Positions 11,479 through 21,433 of a stretch of DNA of 64,000 nucleotides are shown here, in pieces (the stretch's first letter is position 1; the number at the start of each line of letters is the position of its first letter). The position numbers and the translations under genes are program-made. A model generated the notes under the pieces. That model made no database searches. It had not been told where the DNA came from and saw only the letters and a list, made by a program, of their open reading frames with translations. The DNA lies in contig NC_073745.1 of assembly GCF_029784135.1 (NCBI RefSeq), positions 49,425,619 to 49,489,618 on the forward strand. The letters are read 5' to 3'. The stretch is from Toxorhynchites rutilus septentrionalis (Eukaryota > Arthropoda > Insecta > Diptera > Culicidae).

Positions 11479-13570
11479 AACTCTTATCCATAGTTCTATA
11501 CGGGTCGGACTCGATTATCCGGAAACTCGAATTTTAGACTCGATTAACCGAACTATTTCAGTTTTGGTATTTTTTCGATAATAAATTTTGACTGATTTGT
11601 TAATATATTTCATAAATATGATTATTTGAACGAAATTGAACGTAGCTAGGTAGAGCAGAGGGCTGGAATAGGGGTTGTTCCATAAAACTAGTTTCGATTA
11701 TCCGCAGTAGACTTATATACATTGAAAATTCCAAATTTTAATGAATACATTGATTCAATATTCAAAGATACCTAATATGATAATTTAATGAAACATGGAT
11801 GTAGCTCGGACGAGCAGGGTATGTTTAGTATATTTAAATCCGCTTACCCACAGTGTATCATATATAATATGATCATTCGAATAATAATGAATGTAGTAAG
11901 GAAAAGAAAAAGTTGTGGTAGGAGTAGACTGACTAAATAGTTAAGGAATAAAAACGGGCACAAAAAAATTATATTTATTATTTAATATTTAAAATTATAT
12001 TTATTATTAATATTTTTTTGATGAATTTTATATAGTTAATTAAACCGAGAATATATCCAATCATCATACAATCTTAGATGTTTCCGCTTAGCTCCCTATA
12101 AGGAAGTAATATTTAGGTGCTTAAGAGACTTTGCGGAGAAGATTATGATTGTTGCAAATTGTATCATAAAATTAATCGATTTCAAATCAAAATTCTGTTT
12201 CACAATTATCATAGCATTTATATCACGTCTTTTCTGTTGTCCAAATGCTCAAGTAAGCTAATCAGTAAGCTTCACGAGTTTCTTACTGTCTAGAAATTTG
12301 TTTTCTTTTTCTGAAACTTTAGTTCCCCACAACGATTTGCAACTGGTATGAATTATTTGTTCCACCTCTTTATCTTACTAATTATAATTCCTGTAATCTA
12401 CACTCGACAAAAAAAATTTGAGGAACAGAATGCGAAGTCACAAATTTTAAGTGGTTTTTGGCATGCTGTAACATCGTGAAAAATTAACGCATATCGATGG
12501 GATGCACATCATTTTGAAGCTACAACTTTCAGGTATTAGAATATTTTTCGTACATATTTACATACATATATCTTGGTGTGTGTAGGTGTAGTGGGCAACA
12601 ATATCGGAAAGAAATGAAAAATCAATTTTCCTTAGTTTTTTCAAGAATATTCTATTATTTCTATGGAATAATATAACTATGTTTGCTGCTAACGGATGTT
12701 GACGAATGAACGATTTGCTCACCAATCGTGTTGTAAATTGTATGAGATTTCATAAATAGTTTGAATTAAAAAAAAAGGAAGCATACCTTTTTTTCACAAA
12801 TTTGTTCTGTGATGTTATGTGCATACCTGCGTGTGCTTTGTATACCGAGGAACAAGTGGAGTCGTGTTTTTTATGCGAATAAAGCGGGCACTGTAAAGAG
12901 AGGAGATAGTGCAGATTAACCCAGTCGGTTTATAACTAATTGAGTATAAATTGAGCCATTCGAGATTTTCAATACTCGTTTAGAGGCGATTGAACTGACA
13001 CGTTTAAAACCTCTATCATTCACCACGTTTGTTCGCTCCAACTAGCAAGCAGTCGGCAGTTTTCACTGATGTCATACACATCGTTAGCAGTGCTTGGATA
13101 TTGAATGAACTGAATATGAACCAATGCCATTCATTAGTTTATTCATTCATGAACAATACTCTCTTTGAACCATCCAACACTGTGATGCCGGGCGAACTGC
13201 CTTGATTCACTACCACCAACGTCGGTGAACCAGCAACATTCGAAGCTCGAATGCTAAACGTGGAGGGGGAACATTCAATGCTCATTCTCTCTTCTCTTCG
13301 TGTAATACCTTCTAGTGGACGTCATCCACTCTCAGCTGTAAACAGAATGTAGTCGCATGTGCTCTTTTAGCGGGCATCGGGTGAGCTGTGGTGCATGAAA
13401 GCATGATGTGTGGTGCACGGATAGATAATTGAACGGAAGCATTTTTCTCTTATCGCGGAAAGCAAGTTTACTTGTGCTCTGTCAGCAGATTACATTGCTT
13501 GTGTTACTTTCTTATTCTTCTATATTAAAATTCAACGTTGGACACGTGTTTGGGTTATGCGTTTAGTGGG
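11479..13570. other. Gene-less stretch
   Basis: AT-rich sequence with repeated CTCGATTATCCG / CTCGATTAACCG words around 11510-11710. The part from about 12900 to 13560 is less AT-rich and contains ATTCATTCATGAACA repeats. It may be unique regulatory DNA, but no gene structure could be supported. Confidence 0.4.
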
Positions 13571-13581
13571 ATTTGATAAAA

Positions 13582-13619
13582 ATGGCAACTAAAAGAAAAA
13601 TTCAATACTCAGAGGAACC
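13582..13619 (+). other. Possible start of a coding region cut by a SINE
   Basis: An ATG at 13582 in a good context (AAA before ATGG) opens MATKRKIQYSEEP, a basic, nuclear-protein-like start. The tRNA-headed SINE follows immediately, and the rest of the frame is SINE sequence. Thirteen codons cannot identify a gene. It may be the beginning of a transposon ORF or a host exon. Confidence 0.25.
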
Positions 13620-13818
13620 AACCCGTGGTCGAGTGGTTAGCGTCACACCTAACAAGCCGGGGGTTCGGGCTGATTTCCCGTTCTGGTCGGAGAAATTTTT
13701 CGTCAAAGAAATTTCGTTCGATTTGCACTGTGGTCATGCGTATTCTAGAGCTTTTACCACTCAGAATGCTTTCAAGGCGTGTTATTTGGCATAGAAATTT
13801 CAAGTATTGATAAAAAAA
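13620..13818 (+). mobile_element. tRNA-derived SINE
   Basis: The head has an A-box-like TGGTCGAGTGG (13626-13636) and a B-box-like GGTTCGGGC (13662-13670), the internal RNA polymerase III promoter of tRNA-derived SINEs. The body (AAGAAATTTCGTTCGATTTG, then GGCGTGTTATTTGGCATAGA) recurs at about 29790-29890, and the head recurs at 5518 (minus strand). It ends in an A-rich tail abutting the GCGAT satellite. In build it resembles the Gecko-type SINE of mosquitoes, but the family name is not verified. The tRNA part does not fold into an intact gene. Confidence 0.7.
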
Positions 13819-13835
13819 TGCGATGCGATGCGATG
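13817..13835. repeat. GCGAT satellite, left part, with the gypsy target duplication
   Basis: Repeats of the five-base unit GCGAT stand directly left of the LTR start at 13836. The last four bases, GATG (13832-13835), match the four bases after the right LTR (21792-21795). This is the expected 4-bp target duplication of a gypsy-type element that landed in this satellite. Confidence 0.65.
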
Positions 13836-13856
13836 AGTTAGCACCAAACCACCAGC

Positions 13857-15334
13857 CATCGTCATTCTGTTTTAATGATCATCTTATTCAGCCGCATCAG
13901 AACAGAGTACCGTTCTGAATCATATTTCGGACACTTAAGGCATATGATGCAGAAAACAGGTCTCAACTTTATGCACAGGTATTATTTGGTTGATATTTTT
14001 AATAAATTCGTTCAATATGCTTTTAAGCTTTCTACTTTGGTACCTATTTGATTGAAAACAATAAACAATCATCGAATAAAATGCTTTTCAAATCAATCGA
14101 ATAAAAATCAAACTTCGGACACCATTTATAAAAAAATCAAATTTCGGACAGATTGAACTCAAATTTCGGACACTTTATTTTGTAATTTTTTGAACGAAAA
14201 TTACATTACACTTGATTATATTTTATAGTCAACTGCGAAACACTTACCAAGCAATCACAGTAACCTGATAACGATGATGAGAACTGATGAAACACGAGAG
14301 AAATTTAAATATTGATGAAGGGGTAAATTCTACGTGCTCACGCTAAGCAAATATCAAACATAAACGATAATGAGTGGATTTTGGATTTTGAATGGTTTTT
14401 TTCTATCATGAAATAATACACATTTCAGCAATCGGTACTGTCCCATTCCACCAACTACGAACACCAACACTCATCCCGAAAAGACTAATCTTCATAAAAG
14501 CCGGACCCTAGAATTTCCCTGCCATAAAACCCACATGCAGAATTTCCCCGCCATAAAATCATAAACAGGTATATACATCATGAACGGATAAGAATAATAC
14601 AGAATAAGATAATGCTGGAGCCAGGTAAACTTTGTATGATTCTAGCATGAACTTTATGTAGCGCAGTAAGCTAAAATATACAATCAGTCCCTTTTTAACG
14701 GGTGTTAAATAAAAAATGAGAATTTTTTCAATCACATTTTTTTTTCATCGATTTCAGTATTTTTTATTAATAACATAATGTATTTTCTTCAAAAAAATGT
14801 CAGTGAATGTTTGAGTAAGGGCCGTGATCTGCTGTTCGACGCAACTTTGTCGCGATGCTCTCACAAGAACGTTGTACGGCACTTACGTCCATTTTCCGGA
14901 TACAATTCCGGATTCTTGAAGTCGTTAGTTGCTTCGTGTCCTTGGCCCTCCAATTGTTTTTATACACTAAAGCACTGAGTGAGCCAAAGAAATCCTCTGT
15001 TGGGCGGCACTGGGGCAAGTTTGTTGGGTTACGATCTATCGGCACGAACGGTATCTTTTTCTCCTCAAGATACGCCAGCTTCTTCTTGGCGTAATGGGAA
15101 GACGCCTTGTCCGGCCAGAAGACGTACTTCCCATCCGCGTGATGCTGGTGGAACGGCAGCAGGATTTTATCGAGGCACTCTTCTCGATAGAATTGGTTGA
15201 TTGCCAGACCGCTCGGCTTAAACCAAGGCGATGAAAGGCCCCGGTCGGAAATAGCGATGTACAAAATAACCTTTTTTTCAAACTTGTGCTTGAACTTGTA
15301 TTTCACTTCAGGCGGTGTGGATGACTTGTCGCTG
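13857..15334. repeat. 1.48-kb foreign block near-identical to 25663-27143
   Basis: From CATCGTCATTCTG (13857) to GACTTGTCGCTG (ending 15334) the sequence follows 25663-27143 with only scattered differences, about 99% identical by eye over the parts compared. It contains the left part of the TTAA element, the left part of the TA element (from 13911) and the 3' part of the ITmD37E transposon (from about 14698). Both breakpoints lie inside those elements rather than at their termini. The left junction shows a 2-bp microhomology (CA). This looks like filler DNA copied into a break in the LTR element, not a transposition event. Confidence 0.75.
14800..15334 (-). pseudogene. ITmD37E transposase, C-terminal half only
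   Basis: This corresponds to about residues 166-342 of the intact transposase at 26606-27634. It retains the second catalytic aspartate (FWPDKASSHY) and the final glutamate (CRPTEDFFGS) but has lost the DNA-binding domain and the first aspartate, because the copied block ends here. There are small differences from the intact copy: a one-codon deletion in AINQ-FYREE and IDRNPTN in place of KDRNPTN. The left inverted repeat of the transposon is present at about 14699-14730; the right one is missing. Confidence 0.8.
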
Positions 15335-15550
15335 TCGCTCAAGGAAATTCAGATCAATTACATGTATGGATTAGGGATGTAGATGCTTTAGTCCAAGCAT
15401 ACCAACCAAATTTAACAAGTACGGTTATGGTGAGAAAAGGGATCTTACGACCCTTGACTACCAGTTGATGAACTGTCAGCAAAAAGGTAGGGATTTAGAG
15501 ACATTTTATGATGAGATTAACAGGTTGTTATCTCTAATTGCAAATCAGAT
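15335..15550 (+). pseudogene. gypsy-type gag, internal fragment
   Basis: The first part reads SDQLHVWIRDVDALVQAYQ, typical of Ty3/gypsy capsid proteins. After a frameshift around 15412 it continues as KYGYGEKRDLTTLDYQ and ends in LLSLIANQI. The N-terminus was removed by the foreign block and the right side is cut by the LINE at about 15551. The reading continues at about 20148 with NSEYKHPEASKAMI. The family role is the structural capsid protein that packages the element's RNA. It is non-functional here. Confidence 0.65.
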
Positions 15551-15611
15551 TAATTTATTTATTTGCAACGTCTCGAATGTTATAAAAACGATTCCACAGA
15601 CTGATCTTAAC

Positions 15612-18608
15612 CTAATAGCCCTTAATCCTATTTTTAAATACATTTTTAGACATGTCAAATTCAAATACATCACAAACACTGTTGAACAAACGAAAACAAA
15701 CATCCAACGGATTATTGAGACCATAAGAGGTTCTATGTCGTCTAATGAACAGTAAGTCACGCTCACGAAGTTGACGGGAAGGTGCATAAAACGAAACACT
15801 GGACAACAAAGATGGACAGTCGATGTTTCCCGAAATCAAATCAAAGACAAAAACCCGTTGTAGATTGGATCGTCTGGAGGCAAGCGTTTCGAGAGCGATA
15901 AGTCTACAACGGCTTTCATAATCGGGCATGTTCGTTGGGTCAGACCACGGTAATGAGCGAAGGGCGTAACGAATGAAGCTGCGTTGCACTCTCTCCATTC
16001 GGATTGTTTGGGTTGTGTGAAATGGAGCCCACACACATACCGCATACTCCAAGATACTACGAACTAATGAGCAGTATAGTGTCTTCATGGCGTAGATATC
16101 CTGGAAGTTGCTGGTACTACGTCGAACAAATCCTAGGACTGAGAACGCTTTGGTAGTTGTTAGGTTGATGTGTTCGTTGAATCGAAGCTTGTTGTCGATG
16201 GTCACACCGAGATCGCGGATGGAAAGAACACACTCCAGGGGTACGGACCCGATTGAGTACATGAATTCGATTCGTGATTGTCGGCGAGAAAATGCGATAG
16301 ACTTACACTTTTTCACGTTTAGCTCCATACCGTTCTCAACGCACCATTTTTGCAATTCATCAATATCGGCCTGAAGTGCACAGCAATCGAGGTGAGATGC
16401 GACGGATCTGTAAATCTTCAGGTCGTCGGCGTAAAGCAGCTTTCGTGATTTCAATCGGAAGCACAGATCGTTCACGAACAGCACGAAAATTAGTGGCCCC
16501 AGCACACTGCCCTGTGGCACACCGGATGTAATTTGGAACACACGAGAATGCGAACCGTTGATATTGACGAACGCCTTACGTTCAGTCAGATAGGAACGCA
16601 ACCACTCTGTGATCCAGTGAGGGAAACCCAGGTGACGAAGTTTCGTAATGGCGAGGTCGTGAGGTACTTTGTCGAACGCTTTCGAGAAATCGAAATAAAT
16701 GGCGTCTACTTGTTGCTTTTTCTCAATTTCAGACGATATAAAGCTGGTGAACGCCATGAGGTTTGTTGTGGTTGACCGCTTCTTTACGAATCCATGTTGA
16801 AATTCGGAGATAGTTGTTCGGGATGCTGAATAGAGAACGTTATGCACTAATTCCTCTAACACTTTCGCCAGGCAACACAAAATGGAGATACCACGGTAAT
16901 TTTCCACGAGGTGATTCGAATCTGTTTTAAATATCGGGCAGATAGAAGCTGTCTTCCATAGCTTCGGGAAAACACTGTGACGAAGCGACTTATTGAAAAT
17001 CGTTGACAGTGGCTTTTTCAGAGACTCCGCACATTCCTTCAGGAACAACGGTGGAAGATTGTCGCTCCCGGGTCCCTTGGAAGCGTCGAGTTTATTCAAA
17101 ATAGTCCAAATTTCGAATTGCGTTATGTTGAAAAGTGGTAGATTCACATTCAACGTAGGGCAGTCTCTGATGCTGACAGGTGAAAAAGCTGGTGAGTTAG
17201 TGCTATACACACTTTCGAAAAAATCAGCGAACAAATTAGCTACACCGTTCGGAGAATCAGCAGTCTTGTCCCTTAACGTCATCTCAGCGGGGAATTGCTT
17301 ACACCGTTTACGATTGCGAACGTGCATCCAAAAAGCAGAGGGATTTTGCTTCGCGGTCATCTCCAAGTGAGCAATGTAATCACGAAACGATGCAATCTGG
17401 CATTCGTTGTACAAGGTTTCAATTGAACGAAGATGATTGCGATTATCATCTGTCCTTACTCGGAAAAAGCGTTTCCGAGATTTTCGAACAACGTTGCGAA
17501 GTTGTTGCAGCTCGGATGTCCACCAAGGATGCTTGTGAGAATGCTGTCTGCACCGTCTACGCGGAACTAACTGATCCAAAATTTTATACACTTTGTCATA
17601 AAATGAACATACCATTTCGTCTGTGTCAAGGCCGTTGAAAATCATGTCCCAGTTAACAGCGGAAATTGCAGTGTTCAGCTCCGCATAGTCGCATCGTCGA
17701 AAATCGTATTTGTCAGTGTCGTTCAGGCTTCCAGGAAACTGCATAAGAAAGTCGTCAACATCAATACGAAGAACGAACGGCATGTGGTGGTTGTCGAGTT
17801 TGAGGAGAGCTGAAGGCGGTTCAATCAATTCAACGTCACTTGGCTCGTCCACGAATGCTAGATCAAGTATCCGACCATTTGAATTCAACAGGCTATTGAT
17901 TTGGTGTAAACCCGAAGCAACCAAGGTTTCGATTAGCACGATCTCTTGTTCAGAGGATGCGTTTGATGGCAGCAAACCCTTGACATCGTCGTCTTTCTCC
18001 CATATTAGACGAGGTAGATTGTAATCGCCGACTACGACAATCTTGTCAGAATCCGAGATACGTTCGCGAAGCTGTTGAATTGCCTCGGAATGTGCAGAAT
18101 ACAACGACGGTTGCGAGTTGGGTCGGAGGTAAATTCCGCATACGTAGATCGTTGAGTTCAAGAGCTTTATGCGAACGACGGCTTGTTCGAGATTACTGCA
18201 GTCTTCCAGAGTAACCGAACTACAATTCATAGAGACTTTAACTGCAATCAAAACTCCCCCGCCGCGTTGAAGGCCGCTGGTGGCAGTACTCCGATCGCAT
18301 CGAAAAATGCTGTATGTTGAAGCTAGCTCAGCGTTATTGATGTCCGGGCGTAACCATGTTTCTGTGAGTACAACAACATCATAGTCGCAGGACGATAGCT
18401 TGAGAAATAGTTCCCGCGTTTTAGTACGGATGCCTCTAACATTTTGGTAGTATATCGTCAAGTATTTAGAGCAAACGTCAGAAGAGCCTGAAGGGGGATT
18501 GCGGGTATCGGATGGATTTATATCTATAATGGAACTTGTTGATTGGGCTGGTGTTGCAGCAGATTCGGGGAGGTTGCTCCTGGATCGAGACGCTGCGTAG
18601 GTTTCCAA
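15612..18608 (-). CDS. LINE ORF2: apurinic-type endonuclease and reverse transcriptase, open over 998 codons
   Basis: This enzyme nicks chromosomal DNA and reverse-transcribes the element RNA at the nick. The N-terminal endonuclease domain is at about residues 48-285, with YYQNVRG (53-59), the catalytic glutamate in LTETWL (81-86), GDYNLPRLIW (194-203) and DNHHMPF (272-278), where SDH is more usual. The reverse transcriptase domain is at about 540-810: motif A YFDFSKAFDKVP (638-649), motif B SGVPQGSVLGP (695-705) and the catalytic YADD (726-729). A C-terminal region follows, without RNase H. No stop or frameshift interrupts it. The frame has no early ATG; the first codon of the open stretch is TTG at 18606-18608, so translation probably relies on reinitiation or frameshifting within the overlap with ORF1. 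The stop is at 15612-15614. Confidence 0.88.
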   Translation of the reverse strand: METYAASRSRSNLPESAATPAQSTSSIIDINPSDTRNPPSGSSDVCSKYLTIYYQNVRGIRTKTRELFLKLSSCDYDVVVLTETWLRPDINNAELASTYSIFRCDRSTATSGLQRGGGVLIAVKVSMNCSSVTLEDCSNLEQAVVRIKLLNSTIYVCGIYLRPNSQPSLYSAHSEAIQQLRERISDSDKIVVVGDYNLPRLIWEKDDDVKGLLPSNASSEQEIVLIETLVASGLHQINSLLNSNGRILDLAFVDEPSDVELIEPPSALLKLDNHHMPFVLRIDVDDFLMQFPGSLNDTDKYDFRRCDYAELNTAISAVNWDMIFNGLDTDEMVCSFYDKVYKILDQLVPRRRCRQHSHKHPWWTSELQQLRNVVRKSRKRFFRVRTDDNRNHLRSIETLYNECQIASFRDYIAHLEMTAKQNPSAFWMHVRNRKRCKQFPAEMTLRDKTADSPNGVANLFADFFESVYSTNSPAFSPVSIRDCPTLNVNLPLFNITQFEIWTILNKLDASKGPGSDNLPPLFLKECAESLKKPLSTIFNKSLRHSVFPKLWKTASICPIFKTDSNHLVENYRGISILCCLAKVLEELVHNVLYSASRTTISEFQHGFVKKRSTTTNLMAFTSFISSEIEKKQQVDAIYFDFSKAFDKVPHDLAITKLRHLGFPHWITEWLRSYLTERKAFVNINGSHSRVFQITSGVPQGSVLGPLIFVLFVNDLCFRLKSRKLLYADDLKIYRSVASHLDCCALQADIDELQKWCVENGMELNVKKCKSIAFSRRQSRIEFMYSIGSVPLECVLSIRDLGVTIDNKLRFNEHINLTTTKAFSVLGFVRRSTSNFQDIYAMKTLYCSLVRSILEYAVCVWAPFHTTQTIRMERVQRSFIRYALRSLPWSDPTNMPDYESRCRLIALETLASRRSNLQRVFVFDLISGNIDCPSLLSSVSFYAPSRQLRERDLLFIRRHRTSYGLNNPLDVCFRLFNSVCDVFEFDMSKNVFKNRIKGY

Positions 18609-19384
18609 AAATGCCGAACATTACAATCATTGCTGATAAACTCTCGAAATTCTATTCCTTGTGGCCATGTGGCAGGATCCATTGCTTTGGATTTGAGATT
18701 CTTAGGAATACTCACTTTGAAAGACACGAATGATAGTGATGATGGCAGTTTTCCTTTTGGAATCAATGATTTCGCAACGATATCCTCTGTTTGCAAGCAT
18801 TCCTTAGCGAGATTTTGAATGTCGGACTCGGACACTTCAGGTGATATTCTAGTTAAGTACACCTCGAACTTGTCATTGGACCTTGCTGTTGATCCATTGA
18901 AGGTGCTGCCTGCGAATTGTCCAGTTCCACGAAAAATCTTTGCTGGCTGATCATTTGGCTCCGAGGCGTCCTCGTCGCGTATGCGCTTAGGGGTGGTGGT
19001 GTGGGCCCTAAATTGTAGATAACGTGGAACTGGTGAGAGCGCAGCTGGAGATAATTTGTTGAAGCCCCCTTGAATTTCTTGCTTCAACTCAGCGATTAGA
19101 CTGGTTTTTATCTCTACCTTCAGCTCGTCAACCACCTTTAGATATGTTTCTCTCAGTTCCAGGTTGGCTGCATTTGTCGACGACATAGCATTTTTAAAGC
19201 GAGCGTTCTTCATCAAATCGGTACATCCTTTGCAGAGCCAGAAAACAGCTGAGTTTCCACAAATGTCTTTATAAAACGTTTCAGATAAATGAGCACACTT
19301 ATAGTGGAAAGCTGCTTTGCAAAAACCGCCGCAAACAACTTCATTCGTGGTCATAGACTTCGCACAGCTATTGCAAATTTCCAT
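18524..19384 (-). CDS. LINE ORF1: PHD-finger RNA-binding-type protein, 286 residues
   Basis: It starts at an ATG at 19382-19384. Residues 4-54 form a complete C4HC3 PHD-type zinc finger: C4, C7, C18, C22, H27, C30, C51, C54. A charged, coiled-coil-like segment follows at about 92-120. The C-terminal part (about 170-265) contains KFEVYLTRISPEVSESDIQ and the TWPQGIEFREF block, typical of the RRM-like domain of LINE ORF1 proteins in the CR1/L2 range. Such proteins bind the element RNA and act as chaperones during insertion. The frame is uninterrupted and lies just upstream of ORF2, overlapping it by 85 bp. Intact ORF1 and ORF2 together suggest a young, possibly active copy. Confidence 0.85.
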   Translation of the reverse strand: MEICNSCAKSMTTNEVVCGGFCKAAFHYKCAHLSETFYKDICGNSAVFWLCKGCTDLMKNARFKNAMSSTNAANLELRETYLKVVDELKVEIKTSLIAELKQEIQGGFNKLSPAALSPVPRYLQFRAHTTTPKRIRDEDASEPNDQPAKIFRGTGQFAGSTFNGSTARSNDKFEVYLTRISPEVSESDIQNLAKECLQTEDIVAKSLIPKGKLPSSLSFVSFKVSIPKNLKSKAMDPATWPQGIEFREFISNDCNVRHFWKPTQRLDPGATSPNLLQHQPNQQVPL

Positions 19385-20147
19385 CGTAAATTCGAAGCGT
19401 CACCCAAGCGTTACAGTGTAACAACGTATTTTTATAGTGGATAAACTGGCAACACTGGTCTTGACAGATATGAAAGTGGCTGTTTCGTGGTGGTTAATAC
19501 TCACACAGGCTCGCGCGAGAGGTAATGATGCTCGGAATGTTTACCTTCTTGTTTTTCGATGGCGAAAACGATGGCAATGAATCGAAGCGGAATGAGAAAA
19601 GAATGATCTGGTTGGGACTCTGGCAGGATGTTTCGGGTAACGAAATGAGAACAAGAGCAGCAGCAGGTGGCGTGTATTGTCTCGGTCGGTACAGGTGTAC
19701 GGGTTTACAGTACAATAATCAGCGGAGCTGTTTTGTTTGTTGTTCGGCGGAGCTGTTTTGTTTGTTGTTCGGCTGAGGTGTTGTTTATATTTCGGCTGAG
19801 GTGTTGTTTATATTTCGGCAAAGATGTTGTTTTGATTTCGGCGGTCGAACACACACCACAGAGTTGCAATAACAGTGCAGAAGGAGAGCGGCGAGGTGGG
19901 AGGTATTCGGTACGGGCAATGGCGACGGGCTTTTCTCTCAGACCAACACTCTAGCCAGCTCGGAATATGATTGATTCGCTAATCCTACCTGACTGCGGGG
20001 TGCAACTAACTATGGTGGCGGAAGATTCAAGCGGTTGTGGATGATATGACGTGGCGCAGAGCAAGTACGGGATGAGAATTTCGATGAAAATGATGATTGT
20101 TTGAAGACAACAGAGAAACACAACTACAACACACAACAGAGTTGCCA
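19385..20147 (-). promoter_or_regulatory. LINE 5' UTR with paired tandem repeats
   Basis: This is non-coding leader between the gag breakpoint and ORF1. On the plus strand, two 25-bp units beginning GCGGAGCTGTTTTGTTTGTT (19722, 19747) are followed by two 23-bp units with GAGGTGTTGTTTATATTTCG (19772, 19795). Repeated monomers in a LINE 5' UTR often carry promoter activity. That role is inference here. Confidence 0.5.
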
Positions 20148-20942
20148 ATCTCGATGAATTCAGAATACAAACATCCCGAGGCATCAAAGGCGATGATCGG
20201 TATGTATAATGCTAAAGCAATTGATGCATTTATACGTGGTCTCGATGGTGACATCGGAAAATTCTTGAAAAACCATGAGCCTAAGATATTAGCAAATGCC
20301 TATGCTTACTGTATAACATATCAGAATATAGAATATAGAAAACATCTATTTAAACCAAAATTAGAAATTCCAGGAAATAATAATAGAAATCAATTACCGA
20401 ACCCAAAAATTCAACCAAGAAAACAATTTTATCCAAACTTTGGTTCACAACATTTGCAATATTATTCCCCACCCCTTCCACCACGAAATCAGTCATTTTT
20501 ACAAAATTCACCTCAACGATTTCAGCAGCCTCCACCTCAAAGGCAATTACCGTATTCTCCACAACAACAACCTTTTGTACACCAATCTTTACCTCCGAAA
20601 CCTCATCAGTTACCACAACAAGTTTCAACTCAACGGCATCATCAACCAATTTTCCAAAAACCACATTCGTCACAACAAATGAGGCAACCTTTTCCAAAAC
20701 CTGTACTAATGGATATAGATCACTCAATACGATCTAAACAAATCAATTATGCTAATAGACCCAAAAATTTCCATATTTCAAATGACGACCCTGATATTGA
20801 ACAATATACAGAACTATTAGAATAATTAACAGAAGAAAGCTGTCCAGAAGAACAAAACTTCAACAGATATATGCATACTATAAATTGCCAGAATGAATAT
20901 GAAGAAAATGAAGAAGAAGCTGAATTGAATTTTTTAGGTTAA
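20148..20942 (+). pseudogene. gypsy-type gag, C-terminal part, with a premature stop
   Basis: It continues the capsid reading with PEASKAMIGMYNAKAIDAF, IRGLDGDIGKFLKNHEP and ILANAYAYCITYQNIEYR, followed by a long Gln/Pro-rich tail (about 20400-20700) and the MDIDHS segment that precedes the gag C-terminus. A TAA at 20823-20825 interrupts the frame; the same frame then continues in acidic sequence (EENEEEAELNFLG) to a stop at 20940-20942, just where the protease frame opens in a different phase. That layout fits a gag-pol frameshift. It is non-functional because of the LINE insertion, the stop and the loss of the N-terminus. Confidence 0.7.
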
Positions 20943-21373
20943 AATCATCACTTCCGTATTTTTTACATTTTGGTAATGGAAAATTAATTAAACCTTTAAA
21001 AATTTTAGTTGATACAGGTTCAAGTAAAAATTTTATTCATCCCAAATTTTCAAAAATTTCTCATCTTGTTGAAAAACCTTTTTTTGTTTCATCCGTTGGA
21101 GGAGACATAAAAATTGAAAAATATTCTAGAGGCAAAATTTTCTCTCCTTATTCTGATGTGAATGTGAAATGTTTCCATATGGAAGCTTTGAAAACATTTG
21201 ATGCAATAATTGGCCACGATACTCTCAAAGAAGTTCAAGCTGTTATTGACACACCCAACGAACAATTAATTATCAATTCAAAATATGTTATTCCACTTTT
21301 GCAACACAAAATGCAAGCAATAATTAATGGAAGGATCATACCATACCTAATCAACAAATTAATAATTTTTTGA
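20942..21373 (+). pseudogene. gypsy-type retropepsin (aspartyl protease), pol truncated after it
   Basis: The active-site triad region LVDTGSSKNFI lies at about 21005-21037, with the D-T-G at 21011-21019, and a later FDAIIGHDTL block (about 21189-21218) corresponds to the conserved I-G-x-D segment. In the family this protease cleaves the Gag-Pol polyprotein. The reverse transcriptase that should follow is missing: after about 50 more residues the frame stops (ends 21373), and the polypurine tract begins 50 bp later. An internal deletion of most of pol is the simplest reading. Confidence 0.7.
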
Positions 21374-21433
21374 GAATGCCGACTGCGGATCGACCTATTT
21401 GACTTTGAGGGCAAAGTCATTTAAACGGGGGAG

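Larger units (their letters stand above)
15551..20147 (-). mobile_element. CR1/T1-like non-LTR retrotransposon (LINE), about 4.6 kb, both ORFs open
   Basis: On the minus strand the order is an approximately 760-bp 5' UTR, ORF1 (PHD finger protein), ORF2 (endonuclease and reverse transcriptase), and a short 3' UTR ending in AAATAAATAAAT at 15551-15565. It splits the gag gene of the gypsy-type element. The 5' boundary at about 20147 is set only by where gag resumes. A clear target duplication was not found, which is common in the CR1 group. ORF1 and ORF2 overlap by 85 bp in different frames. The YYQNVRG endonuclease start, PHD-bearing ORF1 and absence of RNase H point to the CR1 clade (T1/Q type). 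Clade assignment is by motif only. Confidence 0.8.

Noticed and set aside
13622..13700. Possible tRNA gene (A-box and B-box like sequences)
   Set aside because: The stem pairings of a tRNA are not maintained and the body continues into SINE sequence shared with other loci, so it is a SINE head, not a tRNA gene.
20097..20147. Extension of the gag frame upstream to 20097
   Set aside because: The open frame begins at a non-ATG codon in what appears to be LINE 5' UTR; gag-like sequence starts only at about 20148.
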